Shown: one piece after another, positions 50,460 through 59,474 of the stretch
How the letters are laid out: each line of letters starts with the position of its first letter
Numbering within the stretch: the first letter of the stretch is position 1
Assembly (NCBI RefSeq): GCF_003172875.1
Contig: NZ_QGKM01000036.1
Span: 62,001 to 126,000, forward strand
Source of the DNA: Leucothrix pacifica
GTDB taxonomy: Bacteria; Pseudomonadota; Gammaproteobacteria; Thiotrichales; Thiotrichaceae
Length of the DNA stretch: 64,000 nt
Direction: 5' to 3'
Notes under the pieces: model-generated
What the model was told of the DNA's origin: nothing
The model's database searches: none
The model's input: only the letters and a program-made list of their open reading frames with translations
Translations under genes and position numbers: made by a program

Positions 50460-53400
50460 ATCAACAAGCGCAACGGTGCCATTAGCAGCGGCACTGTACA
50501 GATAGGGTTAAACGTCATTCCCTGAATCCAGTTCATTTGCCCTTCAACACTGCCCTCAGCCGATAAACCTGTTAGCTCTGAATAACGCCAGAAACTCAAT
50601 TTCCAACCGAGATGTCGTTCCTGCGTGAGTGCTACCAATTGCTGTGTTTTTGGATTAAACAACAACTCCTCAACAGGGCCTGTACCTACCTGCTTTTCTA
50701 TAATGGGTAGTGGTGTGCCGATTCTATAAAGCTGCATAATACCGTCATTCAGTCCGACTGCCAGCAATGAGCCATCAGCAGATAATGCTGTGCTCTCGGG
50801 TGAGCCTTGGGCAATTGGAATTAACTGCGTCCACGGTAAATTGGTTCGCCATTGCAATAATGAGCCATCTTTACCCGGCGAATAGAGCTGGCGTCGATTC
50901 TGGTCATAAGCCAGCCTGCTGACAGCGACTTCGGCCTCGTGACCGTTGAACACCGCCAATAACACCTGATATTTCTCTTTTGCGCTGACTTTCCAGAAGC
51001 GCATGGTTTTGTCTTGCCCAGCTGTCACCAGGCGCTCTATGCCGAACTGATCTTCAACCCACTGCAAACTAAACAACACACCTTGATGCTCCGTAAAGAA
51101 TGAGTGCAGTAACTTCCCTTGCTGCCAGTCCCAGATAAACACTTGCTTACCTGCCGCCGTTGCCAATAACTTACGATCCTTTGAAAAGCTCATACCCAAC
51201 ACAGAGGTTGGATGTCTTAGTGGTTGCAGTATCGAGACGGCCTGATCGTCACTGTCTAGCGCCCAAAAGCGAACCGACCCATCATGCGAAGCACTGGCGA
51301 GAACATCTTGCGATGCAAAGCTCAATCCGCCTTCAGAGATTTGGCTATTGTGCTCTTTGCCCGTCCACACTAGAGATAAATAACCCGGCTCCAACTTCCA
51401 TAAACTCACCATGCCAGGGTTGCCGACATAACCTACTGCCAGGTATTGACCGTCAGGACTGTAAGTAATCGCCTTAGCACGCTTCACGCCCTCTAGCTTT
51501 TGACTGAGGTAAAAGACAGGTTCTTTCGCTAATAAATCCGGATTACCGGAGCCACGACCATGCTCTTCGTTTGGCCACTGCCAGAGAATAATCTGACCGG
51601 CATCATCGACCGTTGCAAAACCATCTCCAGAGGGACTAACGGCAATATCCTGAATAGTCTCTGTATCGACTGGCATGCGGCGACCTTCAGGGGTTGTCAC
51701 TTGCAAGCGATATTTCAGCGCCATTTCACCTTGTTTATTGATGAAAATCCAACCATCCTCACCCACACTAATCAGAGCATTTCGCTTGGTATCAATCGCC
51801 GCCGAATACAACGGTGTATTCACTTTTTCATACCATAGGCTGGGTGATAAGCCGCTGATTTCTAGCTTACGCTGCATCAGCTTTAACTGGTAATCCAGAT
51901 AATCTGCACTTTTATCGCGCCATATTTCAGCATCTAAAAGGGCTTTGCGTGCTTCTGGATAACGCTCATTTTGCATGAATAAACGCGCCTGTATAATTAA
52001 CGACTCATACAAGGTCTTGTCATAGACTGATTGCCTCCCCTCTTCAACATCAGCCGCGGTGCTGCCGTAGGATTCGATAGCCTTGGATTTGATTTCTACC
52101 GCCTCCGCGAGGTAGCGAAGGTCTTCATATTTTCGCTCCAGATCCTGTTGAATCACCGACTCCTGATTCAGGGCTTGCTTTGTTTCCTCAGCAACAGCCT
52201 GAGCCTTGATAACCTGTTCAGATTTCTCCTCAACTAGTGCCTCCGCCTGTCTGACTTGGTCAACGCTCTCTTGCACTCTGACCTTAGCTTCTGCAACCTT
52301 CTTTTCATTGCTGATCGCCGCCATCCAGCCAAACACGGCAGCCCCAACTGCAATAACAAATCCGAGTAGTGTTGTCATAAGTGCCCGACGACTTTTGGCA
52401 CGAAGTTGCTCTTGCTTTTGTTCCTCAGCTGTTCGCTTTGCCTGCACACTTTTTTCCAAAAAGGCCATCACGCTCTGAAAGTTGTCACCGTAGCGCTGCG
52501 ACCAGTTCGCAGACGGTTTTTCAGTTTCACGCCAGTGCAATGCAATCTCAAGCTCAGGCGAGGACAACAAGGCTGCCTCACCCTGCTGATACCTCAGCGC
52601 AGTATTCTCGAGGCGCTGATATAACAAACCATGTTCGGCCTCAGCATCTACCCAATCATTCAGGCGTTTCCACTGACGAATCAAACTTTCATGCGTGATA
52701 TCAATCACGGTGTTGTCTTTTAGCTCAACGGACAAGGGAGGCATCAGGAAATGACGCCCTGACCGACGAAACACATTGATCATTTCCAGCATATTTTCAC
52801 GGGTAGCATTCGGCAGGTTGAGCGCTTCACCAAATGTAACCGGGCGTCGTATGCTATGCCCTTCAGGGGTCTTTTCTGTAAGTAATCGGAATAACTGCCC
52901 GGCGAGTGCTTGCTGGGATTCATCTAACTCATCCCACGCCTCTTCCAGATGATCATTAAGCATGCGCTGTAAGCCACCGGTTGCTTCATACTCTTCCAGC
53001 GTCAGCACTTTATCTTCATCATGCTCCCACAAGCGCATTAAGGCATGTTGCAATAACGGCAACTGATCCATTGCCTGCCCTGCATCATTAAGCAATCGAT
53101 TGGTTAATTCAGGCGTGACGCTTCCGTCAAATACCCGGGCCGGAAAGGTGATCGCATCAGCCAATTGATCCCGGTCCAGACTGGGGGTGAGATACAGCCC
53201 TTGATTGATTGCTTCCGGTAGTCCGTGAAAAGCCACACAATTGCCCAGAAACTCTGAGCGCATGGTAATCGAGGTATAGACTTGAGGATGGTGGCAGGCA
53301 CTTAGCATTAAATTAACAAATTCACCTGCTTCATTACTGGCATGACGCCGATAGCGGAAGATTTCTTCGAATTGATCCACTAACAGTAATATCGCACTGC

Positions 53401-53845
53401 CTTCCGGCAAGGCCAGATCATTCAACAATTCATGCATGCTTTGTGGGCCACGCTGCAAGCTGGCCTGAAGAAAATACTGCGCTTCATCTTTCCATTGGTC
53501 ACTGCCTGACTCACTATGTGCCGGAAACCATCGCTGATAATGTTCTGCGAATAGCCGGTCATTGAGGAGCGCTTTAGCCAACGCCAGAAATGGCGAGCTT
53601 CCCGGCTTCATATCCGCTACCAACCAATTGGCACCCGCTTTACACATAAAGCCACTATCCAGCGCTGACAGCACTCCAGTGCGTACTAAGGATGATTTAC
53701 CGCAGCCTGAAGGACCAAGCACCGCTAAGAAGTGACTATGTTGTAGCTTTTCCAGTATTTCATCGATCTGACGTTCACGACCGAAGAAGATATCAATTTC
53801 ATCGCGCCAGAATGCGCGTAATCCGGGGTAAGGTCGCTGGCTCAT
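50456..53845 (-). CDS. nSTAND NTPase with transmembrane helix, coiled coil and WD40 repeats (frameshifted at 3' end)
   Basis: This 1129-residue protein begins PYPGLRAFWRDEIDIFFGRE, the start of an nSTAND1-type NTPase. Walker A is GPSGCGKSS (44-52) and Walker B AILLLVDQFEE (about 151-161). A transmembrane segment lies near residues 485-508, then a long coiled coil to about 590. WD40 blades run from about 660 to the end. The last 15 residues are out of frame with the family. One base added near 50505 would give a protein of about 1340 residues. It overlaps the TIR gene start-to-stop by 4 bp. Confidence 0.8.
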   Translation of the reverse strand: MSQRPYPGLRAFWRDEIDIFFGRERQIDEILEKLQHSHFLAVLGPSGCGKSSLVRTGVLSALDSGFMCKAGANWLVADMKPGSSPFLALAKALLNDRLFAEHYQRWFPAHSESGSDQWKDEAQYFLQASLQRGPQSMHELLNDLALPEGSAILLLVDQFEEIFRYRRHASNEAGEFVNLMLSACHHPQVYTSITMRSEFLGNCVAFHGLPEAINQGLYLTPSLDRDQLADAITFPARVFDGSVTPELTNRLLNDAGQAMDQLPLLQHALMRLWEHDEDKVLTLEEYEATGGLQRMLNDHLEEAWDELDESQQALAGQLFRLLTEKTPEGHSIRRPVTFGEALNLPNATRENMLEMINVFRRSGRHFLMPPLSVELKDNTVIDITHESLIRQWKRLNDWVDAEAEHGLLYQRLENTALRYQQGEAALLSSPELEIALHWRETEKPSANWSQRYGDNFQSVMAFLEKSVQAKRTAEEQKQEQLRAKSRRALMTTLLGFVIAVGAAVFGWMAAISNEKKVAEAKVRVQESVDQVRQAEALVEEKSEQVIKAQAVAEETKQALNQESVIQQDLERKYEDLRYLAEAVEIKSKAIESYGSTAADVEEGRQSVYDKTLYESLIIQARLFMQNERYPEARKALLDAEIWRDKSADYLDYQLKLMQRKLEISGLSPSLWYEKVNTPLYSAAIDTKRNALISVGEDGWIFINKQGEMALKYRLQVTTPEGRRMPVDTETIQDIAVSPSGDGFATVDDAGQIILWQWPNEEHGRGSGNPDLLAKEPVFYLSQKLEGVKRAKAITYSPDGQYLAVGYVGNPGMVSLWKLEPGYLSLVWTGKEHNSQISEGGLSFASQDVLASASHDGSVRFWALDSDDQAVSILQPLRHPTSVLGMSFSKDRKLLATAAGKQVFIWDWQQGKLLHSFFTEHQGVLFSLQWVEDQFGIERLVTAGQDKTMRFWKVSAKEKYQVLLAVFNGHEAEVAVSRLAYDQNRRQLYSPGKDGSLLQWRTNLPWTQLIPIAQGSPESTALSADGSLLAVGLNDGIMQLYRIGTPLPIIEKQVGTGPVEELLFNPKTQQLVALTQERHLGWKLSFWRYSELTGLSAEGSVEGQMNWIQGMTFNPICTVPLLMAPLRLLI

Positions 53846-55317
53846 ACAGACTCTCCGTCTAAGAAGGCTTCAACACACTCAGCCGGGAATGGACTGGTGC
53901 AACGCAATAGACGTAAATCTTTTGCCATTGCACTGAGGTTTTCATCCTGATTATTGGGGGAAATACAAATGGCCGTTGGCAGAGACTTTTCACGCTGAGC
54001 GCGCATACGCCAACTCTGCATCAAAAACTGCCGTATTTGGGTGAGCGGGCTACTGTCGTACAGTAATAACAAAGCATCACAGTAACGCATGTTCTGTTCC
54101 ATATCCCGTCGTATATCTGCCGGCTTGCTTTTTTCATCAGGCGTTAGCGGGAGCAAACAAAAGTGGCCATGTGCGCTGAGTTGTTTGGAAACTTTCTCAC
54201 CCAAAGCACGATCTTCATTCCCAACGTTGATGAAGATAATTTTCTGCTCCTCATCCGGTACAACCTCCGCAGCCTCTTCCACTATCGGAGGTAATAGCTT
54301 TTTCATGAAGTATTGTTGGAAGTTGACTAAGTCTGACGCCATCACGTGTTGGCCTCGTAATAGCTTGCTGTGTTCTTCATCCGTAATAGATGTGACATCA
54401 AGCTCAGATGAACGCCATTGCATCACCTCTATATTTTGCTTCTTGGCAATCTGGTACTGCGCATTGACCAGCCCCATATTTGAGCTGCCGTCTAACAGCT
54501 GTACGAAACACTGACTGAGTGCCAAATCAGCTTCCATTTCTTGCTCAAAGGTACTGTAATTAATACGATTATTGGCGGGCAGTACTGCAATCTGATGCTG
54601 CCCTAACACCCTAATCAAGTCATTACGCTCTAACTTTAAGGTATCCGGAACAGGAGCTACGTAAACAGTGACACGCTTCACACTCCCCTCTGACGCCACT
54701 GAAATAACGTCAGCCGGATCACTAATACTTGCCATATCATCATTATCAGAACCTGGCAAATCGACACTGACGGCCTCTTTCTTACGGAGTTGCTTTAAGC
54801 AACGCACCAGTTGAATCGCCATATCTTCAACCTGACGATAATATTCAGCACGGTAGCTAATCATTGCCGGTGTTCCCAGTGTTCTTGTGACGCCTTTTTG
54901 TTGCTTATCCGCAGCCCAGAAAGCATAGCCCTTCAAATCTGAAAGCACGCGTGGACGCTCATCTTCAGCAAGCTTATCGCGCTCAACAACAAAAACTCTG
55001 CCAGAATTAACACCATGTGTTTTCACAAAGGTTGCCAGTTCATCCAAACACCATGTGGACGAGACATAACCCGGCGACAGAATAAGTACAAAGATCTGCG
55101 AAGCTTTAACGGTCTCAATAATCTCCGGTGTCAGTGGTTTGTTACCAGACAACTCCGGATCGCGCCAGAGCGAGTAATGCTCTCGACGACCCAGCTTTTG
55201 CAACAGATAAACTTCCAGCGTAGAGATAAATTGAGTTACCCAACCTTGGGTTTCACCAGGTAGCACTTCATTATCAACATGGGCGTAGCTGACAAAAATA
55301 TCATGAGACTTACTCAT
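53842..55317 (-). CDS. TIR-domain protein, partner of nSTAND-WD40
   Basis: This is a 491-residue protein. The N-terminal TIR domain (1-160) has IFVSYAHVDNE and VLILSPGYVSSTWCLDEL, with the catalytic Glu of NADase-type TIR domains at residue 93. The middle (about 215-350) and C-terminus (about 365-480) look like two more Rossmann/TIR-like units (VTVYVAPVPDTLKLERNDLI; IIFINVGNEDRALGEKVSKQ). It is first in the operon and overlaps the NTPase gene by ATGA. TIR effectors deplete NAD in antiphage and other conflict systems. Confidence 0.82.
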   Translation of the reverse strand: MSKSHDIFVSYAHVDNEVLPGETQGWVTQFISTLEVYLLQKLGRREHYSLWRDPELSGNKPLTPEIIETVKASQIFVLILSPGYVSSTWCLDELATFVKTHGVNSGRVFVVERDKLAEDERPRVLSDLKGYAFWAADKQQKGVTRTLGTPAMISYRAEYYRQVEDMAIQLVRCLKQLRKKEAVSVDLPGSDNDDMASISDPADVISVASEGSVKRVTVYVAPVPDTLKLERNDLIRVLGQHQIAVLPANNRINYSTFEQEMEADLALSQCFVQLLDGSSNMGLVNAQYQIAKKQNIEVMQWRSSELDVTSITDEEHSKLLRGQHVMASDLVNFQQYFMKKLLPPIVEEAAEVVPDEEQKIIFINVGNEDRALGEKVSKQLSAHGHFCLLPLTPDEKSKPADIRRDMEQNMRYCDALLLLYDSSPLTQIRQFLMQSWRMRAQREKSLPTAICISPNNQDENLSAMAKDLRLLRCTSPFPAECVEAFLDGESV

Positions 55318-55529
55318 AATAGCTCCAGTGAATATTGGTATAAGAATAAATTGCTGGCTTTAGTTGTCAGTGCAACTGAAGTCTGCCGGGGTACTTAAGA
55401 AACATAGCCCATTTCATTCGCTTTCACCAGCATTTGACTATTTAACAATCACACAAAATCATACAGGGACTTATTTTCGGGTAATGGCTGCATCATAATT
55501 TTTACTAATCACAAGCCCTCTTGCCGACA

Positions 55530-56168
55530 CTAGAGGCTCGCTTCAAGACCATCCGGCAACATCAGGCGAATTCGCCCACCGACCTGCGTTTTCAATCTAT
55601 CGTAGAGATCGAGTATGTCTGCGTCCGGGACCTGCAAACAAACGGATACGGCTTCGCCATAGTTGGTTTCACTGGATTGTAGTTTCATGTCGGCAAACAT
55701 AGCCTCGACACTTGAGGTATCGGAGTAATCGTACTCCAGCCACAATGGCAAGGTTGGGATAACAGTCCGTAGAGGAGCACGATCAAGCAATTGAGCCACT
55801 GCACCACCATAAGCTCGCATTAGTCCGCCCACACCGAGCTTGGTACCGCCAAAATAACGAACCACGACAACGATAATATCGAAGACTTCCCTACCCTGCA
55901 GTTGACTGAGCATCGGACGCCCCGCCGAACCGCCAGGCTCTCCGTCATCACTAAAACGAACTCGCTCAGCCTCACGCAATTGATAGGCCCAACAATGGTG
56001 ACGTGCATCGGGATAGCGCTGTCTGATGGACTCAATAAATACCATAGCCGCTTCTTCATCCGTACCGACTGCTTGAGCGTGTGCAATAAAACGCGAATGC
56101 TTTATCGGCTCTATCTCAAACTCAAAGGTCTCAGCAATGGTGGTGTAGGGTTTTCGTAGTGACTGCAA
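55530..56168 (-). CDS. yigZ: YigZ/IMPACT family protein
   Basis: This is a 212-residue member of the IMPACT family with a UPF0029-type N-terminal domain: KHSRFIAHAQAVGTDEEA, the core RHHCWAYQLRE and FSDDGEPGGSAGRPMLSQLQ, and FGGTKLGVGGLMRAYGGAV. Family members bind ribosome- or GCN1-related partners in eukaryotes. The bacterial role is unclear. Confidence 0.9.
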   Translation of the reverse strand: MQSLRKPYTTIAETFEFEIEPIKHSRFIAHAQAVGTDEEAAMVFIESIRQRYPDARHHCWAYQLREAERVRFSDDGEPGGSAGRPMLSQLQGREVFDIIVVVVRYFGGTKLGVGGLMRAYGGAVAQLLDRAPLRTVIPTLPLWLEYDYSDTSSVEAMFADMKLQSSETNYGEAVSVCLQVPDADILDLYDRLKTQVGGRIRLMLPDGLEASL

Positions 56169-56230
56169 GGTATATCCATGATTTATTCATGAGATGTCCA
56201 TAGTGCTACATGCGAATACCTTTGCCAATA

Positions 56231-56740
56231 TTAATGCGTAGAATATTGTACTCGTTGAGTACCACAGAATGGGCAGTTCACATCACGATTTCCAACCGTT
56301 TCACTGACTAAGATACGCCCGTTACAACGGGTACAAGATTCTATAATCCCTTCCTGCTTGATCGCTTCACGATTGCCGTAGAAACCTTCATCAGAATCAT
56401 AGACAAGGTTTATGGCATCTTGTTGGATTAATCTGAGCACATTTAGCCTTGCCTGCTCTTCTTGTAAGCCGAGGAATCGTGCCAGTTCAGGCATATAGAA
56501 ACGTTTATTTTTGTTCATGAACTGGTGCATTTGCTGCTGAACTTTTAGTTGAGTCTGCTTAGCGCTGGAGCAAAGCAGCCATCCCACAATGCCAGAGATT
56601 GCGGCAACAGCCAGGAATAACAGCATGACGATTATGCCGTCAGATTCAGAAACGGCACGCATGACAATAGCCAACGCTCCAAAGAACAGTGAAATCAACA
56701 GGAATGTTTTCCCGGATTTGCTCTGACAATTCATGATCAC
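56231..56740 (-). CDS. membrane protein with winged-helix-like and zinc-ribbon regions
   Basis: This is a 169-residue protein with two N-terminal membrane helices (about 12-31 and 36-56). It continues into a helical region RFYMPELARFLGLQEEQARL that recalls a PCI or winged helix. It ends in a Cys4 zinc ribbon (SCTRCNGRI and CPFCGTQR). No family is recognised. Confidence 0.6.
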   Translation of the reverse strand: MIMNCQSKSGKTFLLISLFFGALAIVMRAVSESDGIIVMLLFLAVAAISGIVGWLLCSSAKQTQLKVQQQMHQFMNKNKRFYMPELARFLGLQEEQARLNVLRLIQQDAINLVYDSDEGFYGNREAIKQEGIIESCTRCNGRILVSETVGNRDVNCPFCGTQRVQYSTH

Positions 56741-56832
56741 CTCCTCATAAATGACTGCTCATTATATTGATCTTCAATACTAATCTTGTCAAAAACAATA
56801 GGATAAACGCGGTCATTGCGAATTGCAGGCAA

Positions 56833-56862
56833 TAAAAAACCGGGCAATAGCCATTGCCCGGT
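56833..56862 (-). terminator. rho-independent terminator
   Basis: Minus strand ACCGGGCAAT/ATTGCCCGGT stem with a 4-nt loop, then TTTTT. It serves the transposase-like gene. Confidence 0.93.
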
Positions 56863-56893
56863 CAAAACTCCACGGAGTAGGTGGACTTAAACT

Positions 56894-57295
56894 TTAGTGT
56901 AAGGTCGGTAGTGAGCGCGCCAATGCGGCACACATCAACTTGCAGCCGCTCGGGCCAACTTCACGACGCCAGATACTGAGCTGTGAAGGATGTAGCGGGA
57001 ATGTATCTTTTAAGGTTTCTTCACCACAGAAATGCTGCCATTCCGGTGATTTTTCCCAACGCTTAATCAGCTCTTTGCAACTGATGTCTTCTTTAGCCTG
57101 AAGGTACAACAGGCCAAATAGCAAGCGCGGCGAGGGTGCATTGCCCTCCTGAAACTTGTTGTAATACTGCTCACTCAGCAACTCCCAGTCGATCAAACGA
57201 GCCAGACGAATTAATTTATCGTCAGGGTCAACGACATCACGAAGCTTGGTAGACGCTGTGTAACTATATGATATTGCACTTTGGGGGGTACTCAT
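56894..57295 (-). CDS. standalone IS5-type transposase N-terminal (DUF772-like) protein
   Basis: This 133-residue protein matches the N-terminal DUF772 region of IS5/IS1182-type transposases: KLIRLARLIDWELLSEQYYN, then SPRLLFGLLYLQAKEDISCK and SPEWQHFCGEETLKDTFPLH. The catalytic DDE domain is missing, and the gene ends cleanly before a strong terminator. I chose the ATG at 57295, which has a GGAGAGAG site 5' to it. It could be a domesticated DNA-binding protein or a tidy remnant. A perfect palindrome lies just upstream. Confidence 0.65.
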   Translation of the reverse strand: MSTPQSAISYSYTASTKLRDVVDPDDKLIRLARLIDWELLSEQYYNKFQEGNAPSPRLLFGLLYLQAKEDISCKELIKRWEKSPEWQHFCGEETLKDTFPLHPSQLSIWRREVGPSGCKLMCAALARSLPTLH

Positions 57296-57323
57296 AAACT
57301 CTCTCTCCATTTTGGTCTCAAGT

Positions 57324-57344
57324 GCTTTTGACTAAGTCAAAAGC
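57324..57344. promoter_or_regulatory. perfect 21-bp palindrome, candidate operator
   Basis: Ten-bp arms GCTTTTGACT and AGTCAAAAGC surround one central base, 29 bp upstream of the transposase-like gene start. This is typical of a homodimer operator. It could also be a short terminal repeat. No run of T follows on either side. Confidence 0.55.
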
Positions 57345-57489
57345 GTTCAGTCAGTTGAAGAGTTATTATTCAGTATGCCACCGGCGTTGTTATTCACACT
57401 TGTAGTGACATGCAGCTTGTTGTTTACAACTGACATATCCTAATTAACGTATGAAAATGAAAAACCTTACGGGTCGATAGAAAAAAAAT

Positions 57490-58767
57490 TTATTTTTTTT
57501 CTATATAGTCATGAGCAACCCTGAATCCGTAAAGATTACTTCGGTCATTTTTCGCACCCGAGCTTCTGATGGCGGAGCGGATTCCGGGAACACCGGCATC
57601 CCATCCACCACCGCGTCGGGTCTTGGTGTCTTTACCTTTGGAGCAGTTTGATTCCCAGGCACTTCCATCTGTTGGTGCGCCATCGTAAGTCTTATGCCAG
57701 CAGTCCTGAACCCACTCCCACACGTTACCGGCAGTATCCTGAATGGAGTAATCATTGGCAGGGAAGCTGCCGACAGTTGCAGTGTAGGGCCACTTATCAT
57801 TGTCATTATTGTGATTAGCCCATAGGTGAACCGCCGCATCCGTCCCCCAGAAATATACAGTAGACTTACCACCTCGGGCAGCAAACTCCCACTCTGATTC
57901 GGTTGGTAAGCGATATTCACCACCTGTTTCATCATTCAACCATTTCAGATAAGCCTGAGTGTCTGCCCAACTAATACAGGTTACCGGGTGTGACTCATCT
58001 TGCTCAAAACCAGGATTGCGCCAGGTATATTCAGGGTTCATCAGGAAAGGATGTCCGGGTTTAGACATGTCCTGGTAAACACAACCACGGGACTCCCTCT
58101 CGGCATTGGTCACATAATTAGTGGCATCAACGAAGTGGGTAAACTGCTTGACGGTGACTTCATGCTGAGCGATTTCGAAAGGTTTTACCGATATGTAGTG
58201 CGCCGGAAATTCGTTTGAGCGACACCCGCCAACCACATCATCCCAGCCCTTGGTACAACCCATTTTTATTCTACCGCCGGGTATCAACAGCATATTCGGA
58301 AACTTTGTTAACTCAGCATCCGACCCCAAAAAGGTGTAACGGTCAGCATCAGGTGTTGGAAGCTGTGTGCCAGTGTCATTGGTCGCTGAAGCAGAACGGC
58401 CAGTACTAGTACTATTCTGGAACCAAAGTATTACCACTGCAGCTGACAAGCCGCCCAGAGCAATGGGTACGAACCATGACTTCAAACGAGTGAGCCAGGT
58501 AGTTCCTCTGCGGTGTATTTCCTTACTGGCTTTTTGATACACCACTCTGGCTTCATCCGGCGACATGGTCGTCAAGGTATCTACCGCAGGGAGATTATCA
58601 AGCGCCTTCGCTTCATCTTTCGCAATCAGGTAGTTACGAATAATTTCAGCTTGGGCGTGTGTCTCATTGTCAGAATCAGGAGTCATTTCACCATGCAACA
58701 CCTGCGACCATTCCTCAGAATCTTTGGCCGAGATATATTTCTGTTCGCTAGGTTTTTTGTCTGACAT
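57490..58767 (-). CDS. membrane protein with formylglycine-generating-enzyme-like ectodomain
   Basis: This is a 425-residue protein. Residues 1-95 are cytoplasmic and charged, and a single membrane helix lies at about 98-116. Residues 155-420 form an FGE/sulfatase-modifying C-type-lectin-like domain with FEIAQHEVTVKQFTHFVDAT, LPTESEWEFAARGG, GNVWEWVQDCW, and RRGGGWDAGVPGIRSAIRSS near the end. Its neighbour upstream is an ECF sigma factor 10 bp away, so the cytoplasmic part may bind and control it like an anti-sigma factor. A role in sulfatase activation is less likely, as no sulfatase is nearby. Confidence 0.75.
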   Translation of the reverse strand: MSDKKPSEQKYISAKDSEEWSQVLHGEMTPDSDNETHAQAEIIRNYLIAKDEAKALDNLPAVDTLTTMSPDEARVVYQKASKEIHRRGTTWLTRLKSWFVPIALGGLSAAVVILWFQNSTSTGRSASATNDTGTQLPTPDADRYTFLGSDAELTKFPNMLLIPGGRIKMGCTKGWDDVVGGCRSNEFPAHYISVKPFEIAQHEVTVKQFTHFVDATNYVTNAERESRGCVYQDMSKPGHPFLMNPEYTWRNPGFEQDESHPVTCISWADTQAYLKWLNDETGGEYRLPTESEWEFAARGGKSTVYFWGTDAAVHLWANHNNDNDKWPYTATVGSFPANDYSIQDTAGNVWEWVQDCWHKTYDGAPTDGSAWESNCSKGKDTKTRRGGGWDAGVPGIRSAIRSSGAKNDRSNLYGFRVAHDYIEKK

Positions 58768-58777
58768 AACTCTATTC

Positions 58778-59332
58778 TCAACAATATTTGTTTTTCAACT
58801 TTCTTAAATTAGTTCTCAAAAGCGATAAACGTTTGGTTATTGCACCCGGTGATCGATCAACATGCTCAGCGATTTCAACATGACTGAAACCAAAAGCATA
58901 ATGTGTGTATATTTTCATATCTTCTGCGCCTGTCGGTTCTGCCTCTATGTGGGCAAAGATATTTTCTAAACACTCCAGACTGTCCAACAAAGCTGCATGA
59001 CTACTGTCGTCTACGCCCGGCGCTGGGGCAGTAACTTCCTCTTTAGGGTCATCCGAAGATACAAAAGTCGCTAGCTGCCGACTTTTCTTACGCCGTTGAT
59101 CAATGCATTGATTGCGTACCATGACATATAAAAAGCGCTTATTAAACTTTTTAGCAATATCACGCCCTTGGCAAAGTAGTTTAATGGCGACTTCTTGCTG
59201 TACTTCTTCCTGATCGGCATAGCTCAATTCATAATGAGTCATACTGACATAGGAAACATAAGAGACAATATATTTTAATAAGCAAGCACCATTGTCATTT
59301 TTTTGATCAATGAATTTATACAAATGCTCCAC
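58778..59332 (-). CDS. ECF-like sigma-70 family RNA polymerase sigma factor
   Basis: This is a 184-residue sigma factor. Region 2 is visible as DQEEVQQEVAIKLLCQGRDI and KRFLYVMVRNQCIDQRRKKS. Region 4 is YTHYAFGFSHVEIAEHVDRS followed by GAITKRLSLLRTNLRKL. It precedes the FGE-like membrane protein by 10 bp, forming a probable sigma/anti-sigma-like pair. The promoter it recognises was not found. Confidence 0.82.
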   Translation of the reverse strand: MEHLYKFIDQKNDNGACLLKYIVSYVSYVSMTHYELSYADQEEVQQEVAIKLLCQGRDIAKKFNKRFLYVMVRNQCIDQRRKKSRQLATFVSSDDPKEEVTAPAPGVDDSSHAALLDSLECLENIFAHIEAEPTGAEDMKIYTHYAFGFSHVEIAEHVDRSPGAITKRLSLLRTNLRKLKNKYC

Positions 59333-59474
59333 AAAGTCATTTTCATTATTTTTAGCGATAACTGAAATGTTTGTGCCCTCAAGGTAGCTTTATCAAAAGC
59401 TCACAATCTCTAAGTATACGATGGCATCTATCTTACCACCCGGATCATTGCTCAAACAATGAAGAAAAGCCGTC

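Noticed and set aside
50450-50520. Programmed ribosomal frameshift between the two WD40 frames
   Set aside because: The in-phase sequence (TTT AAC CCT) does not form a standard slippery heptamer and no stimulatory structure was evident, so an indel or sequencing error is more likely.
57490-58767. Diversity-generating retroelement target
   Set aside because: The C-terminal FGE-like fold fits such targets, but no reverse transcriptase or template repeat is present in the window.
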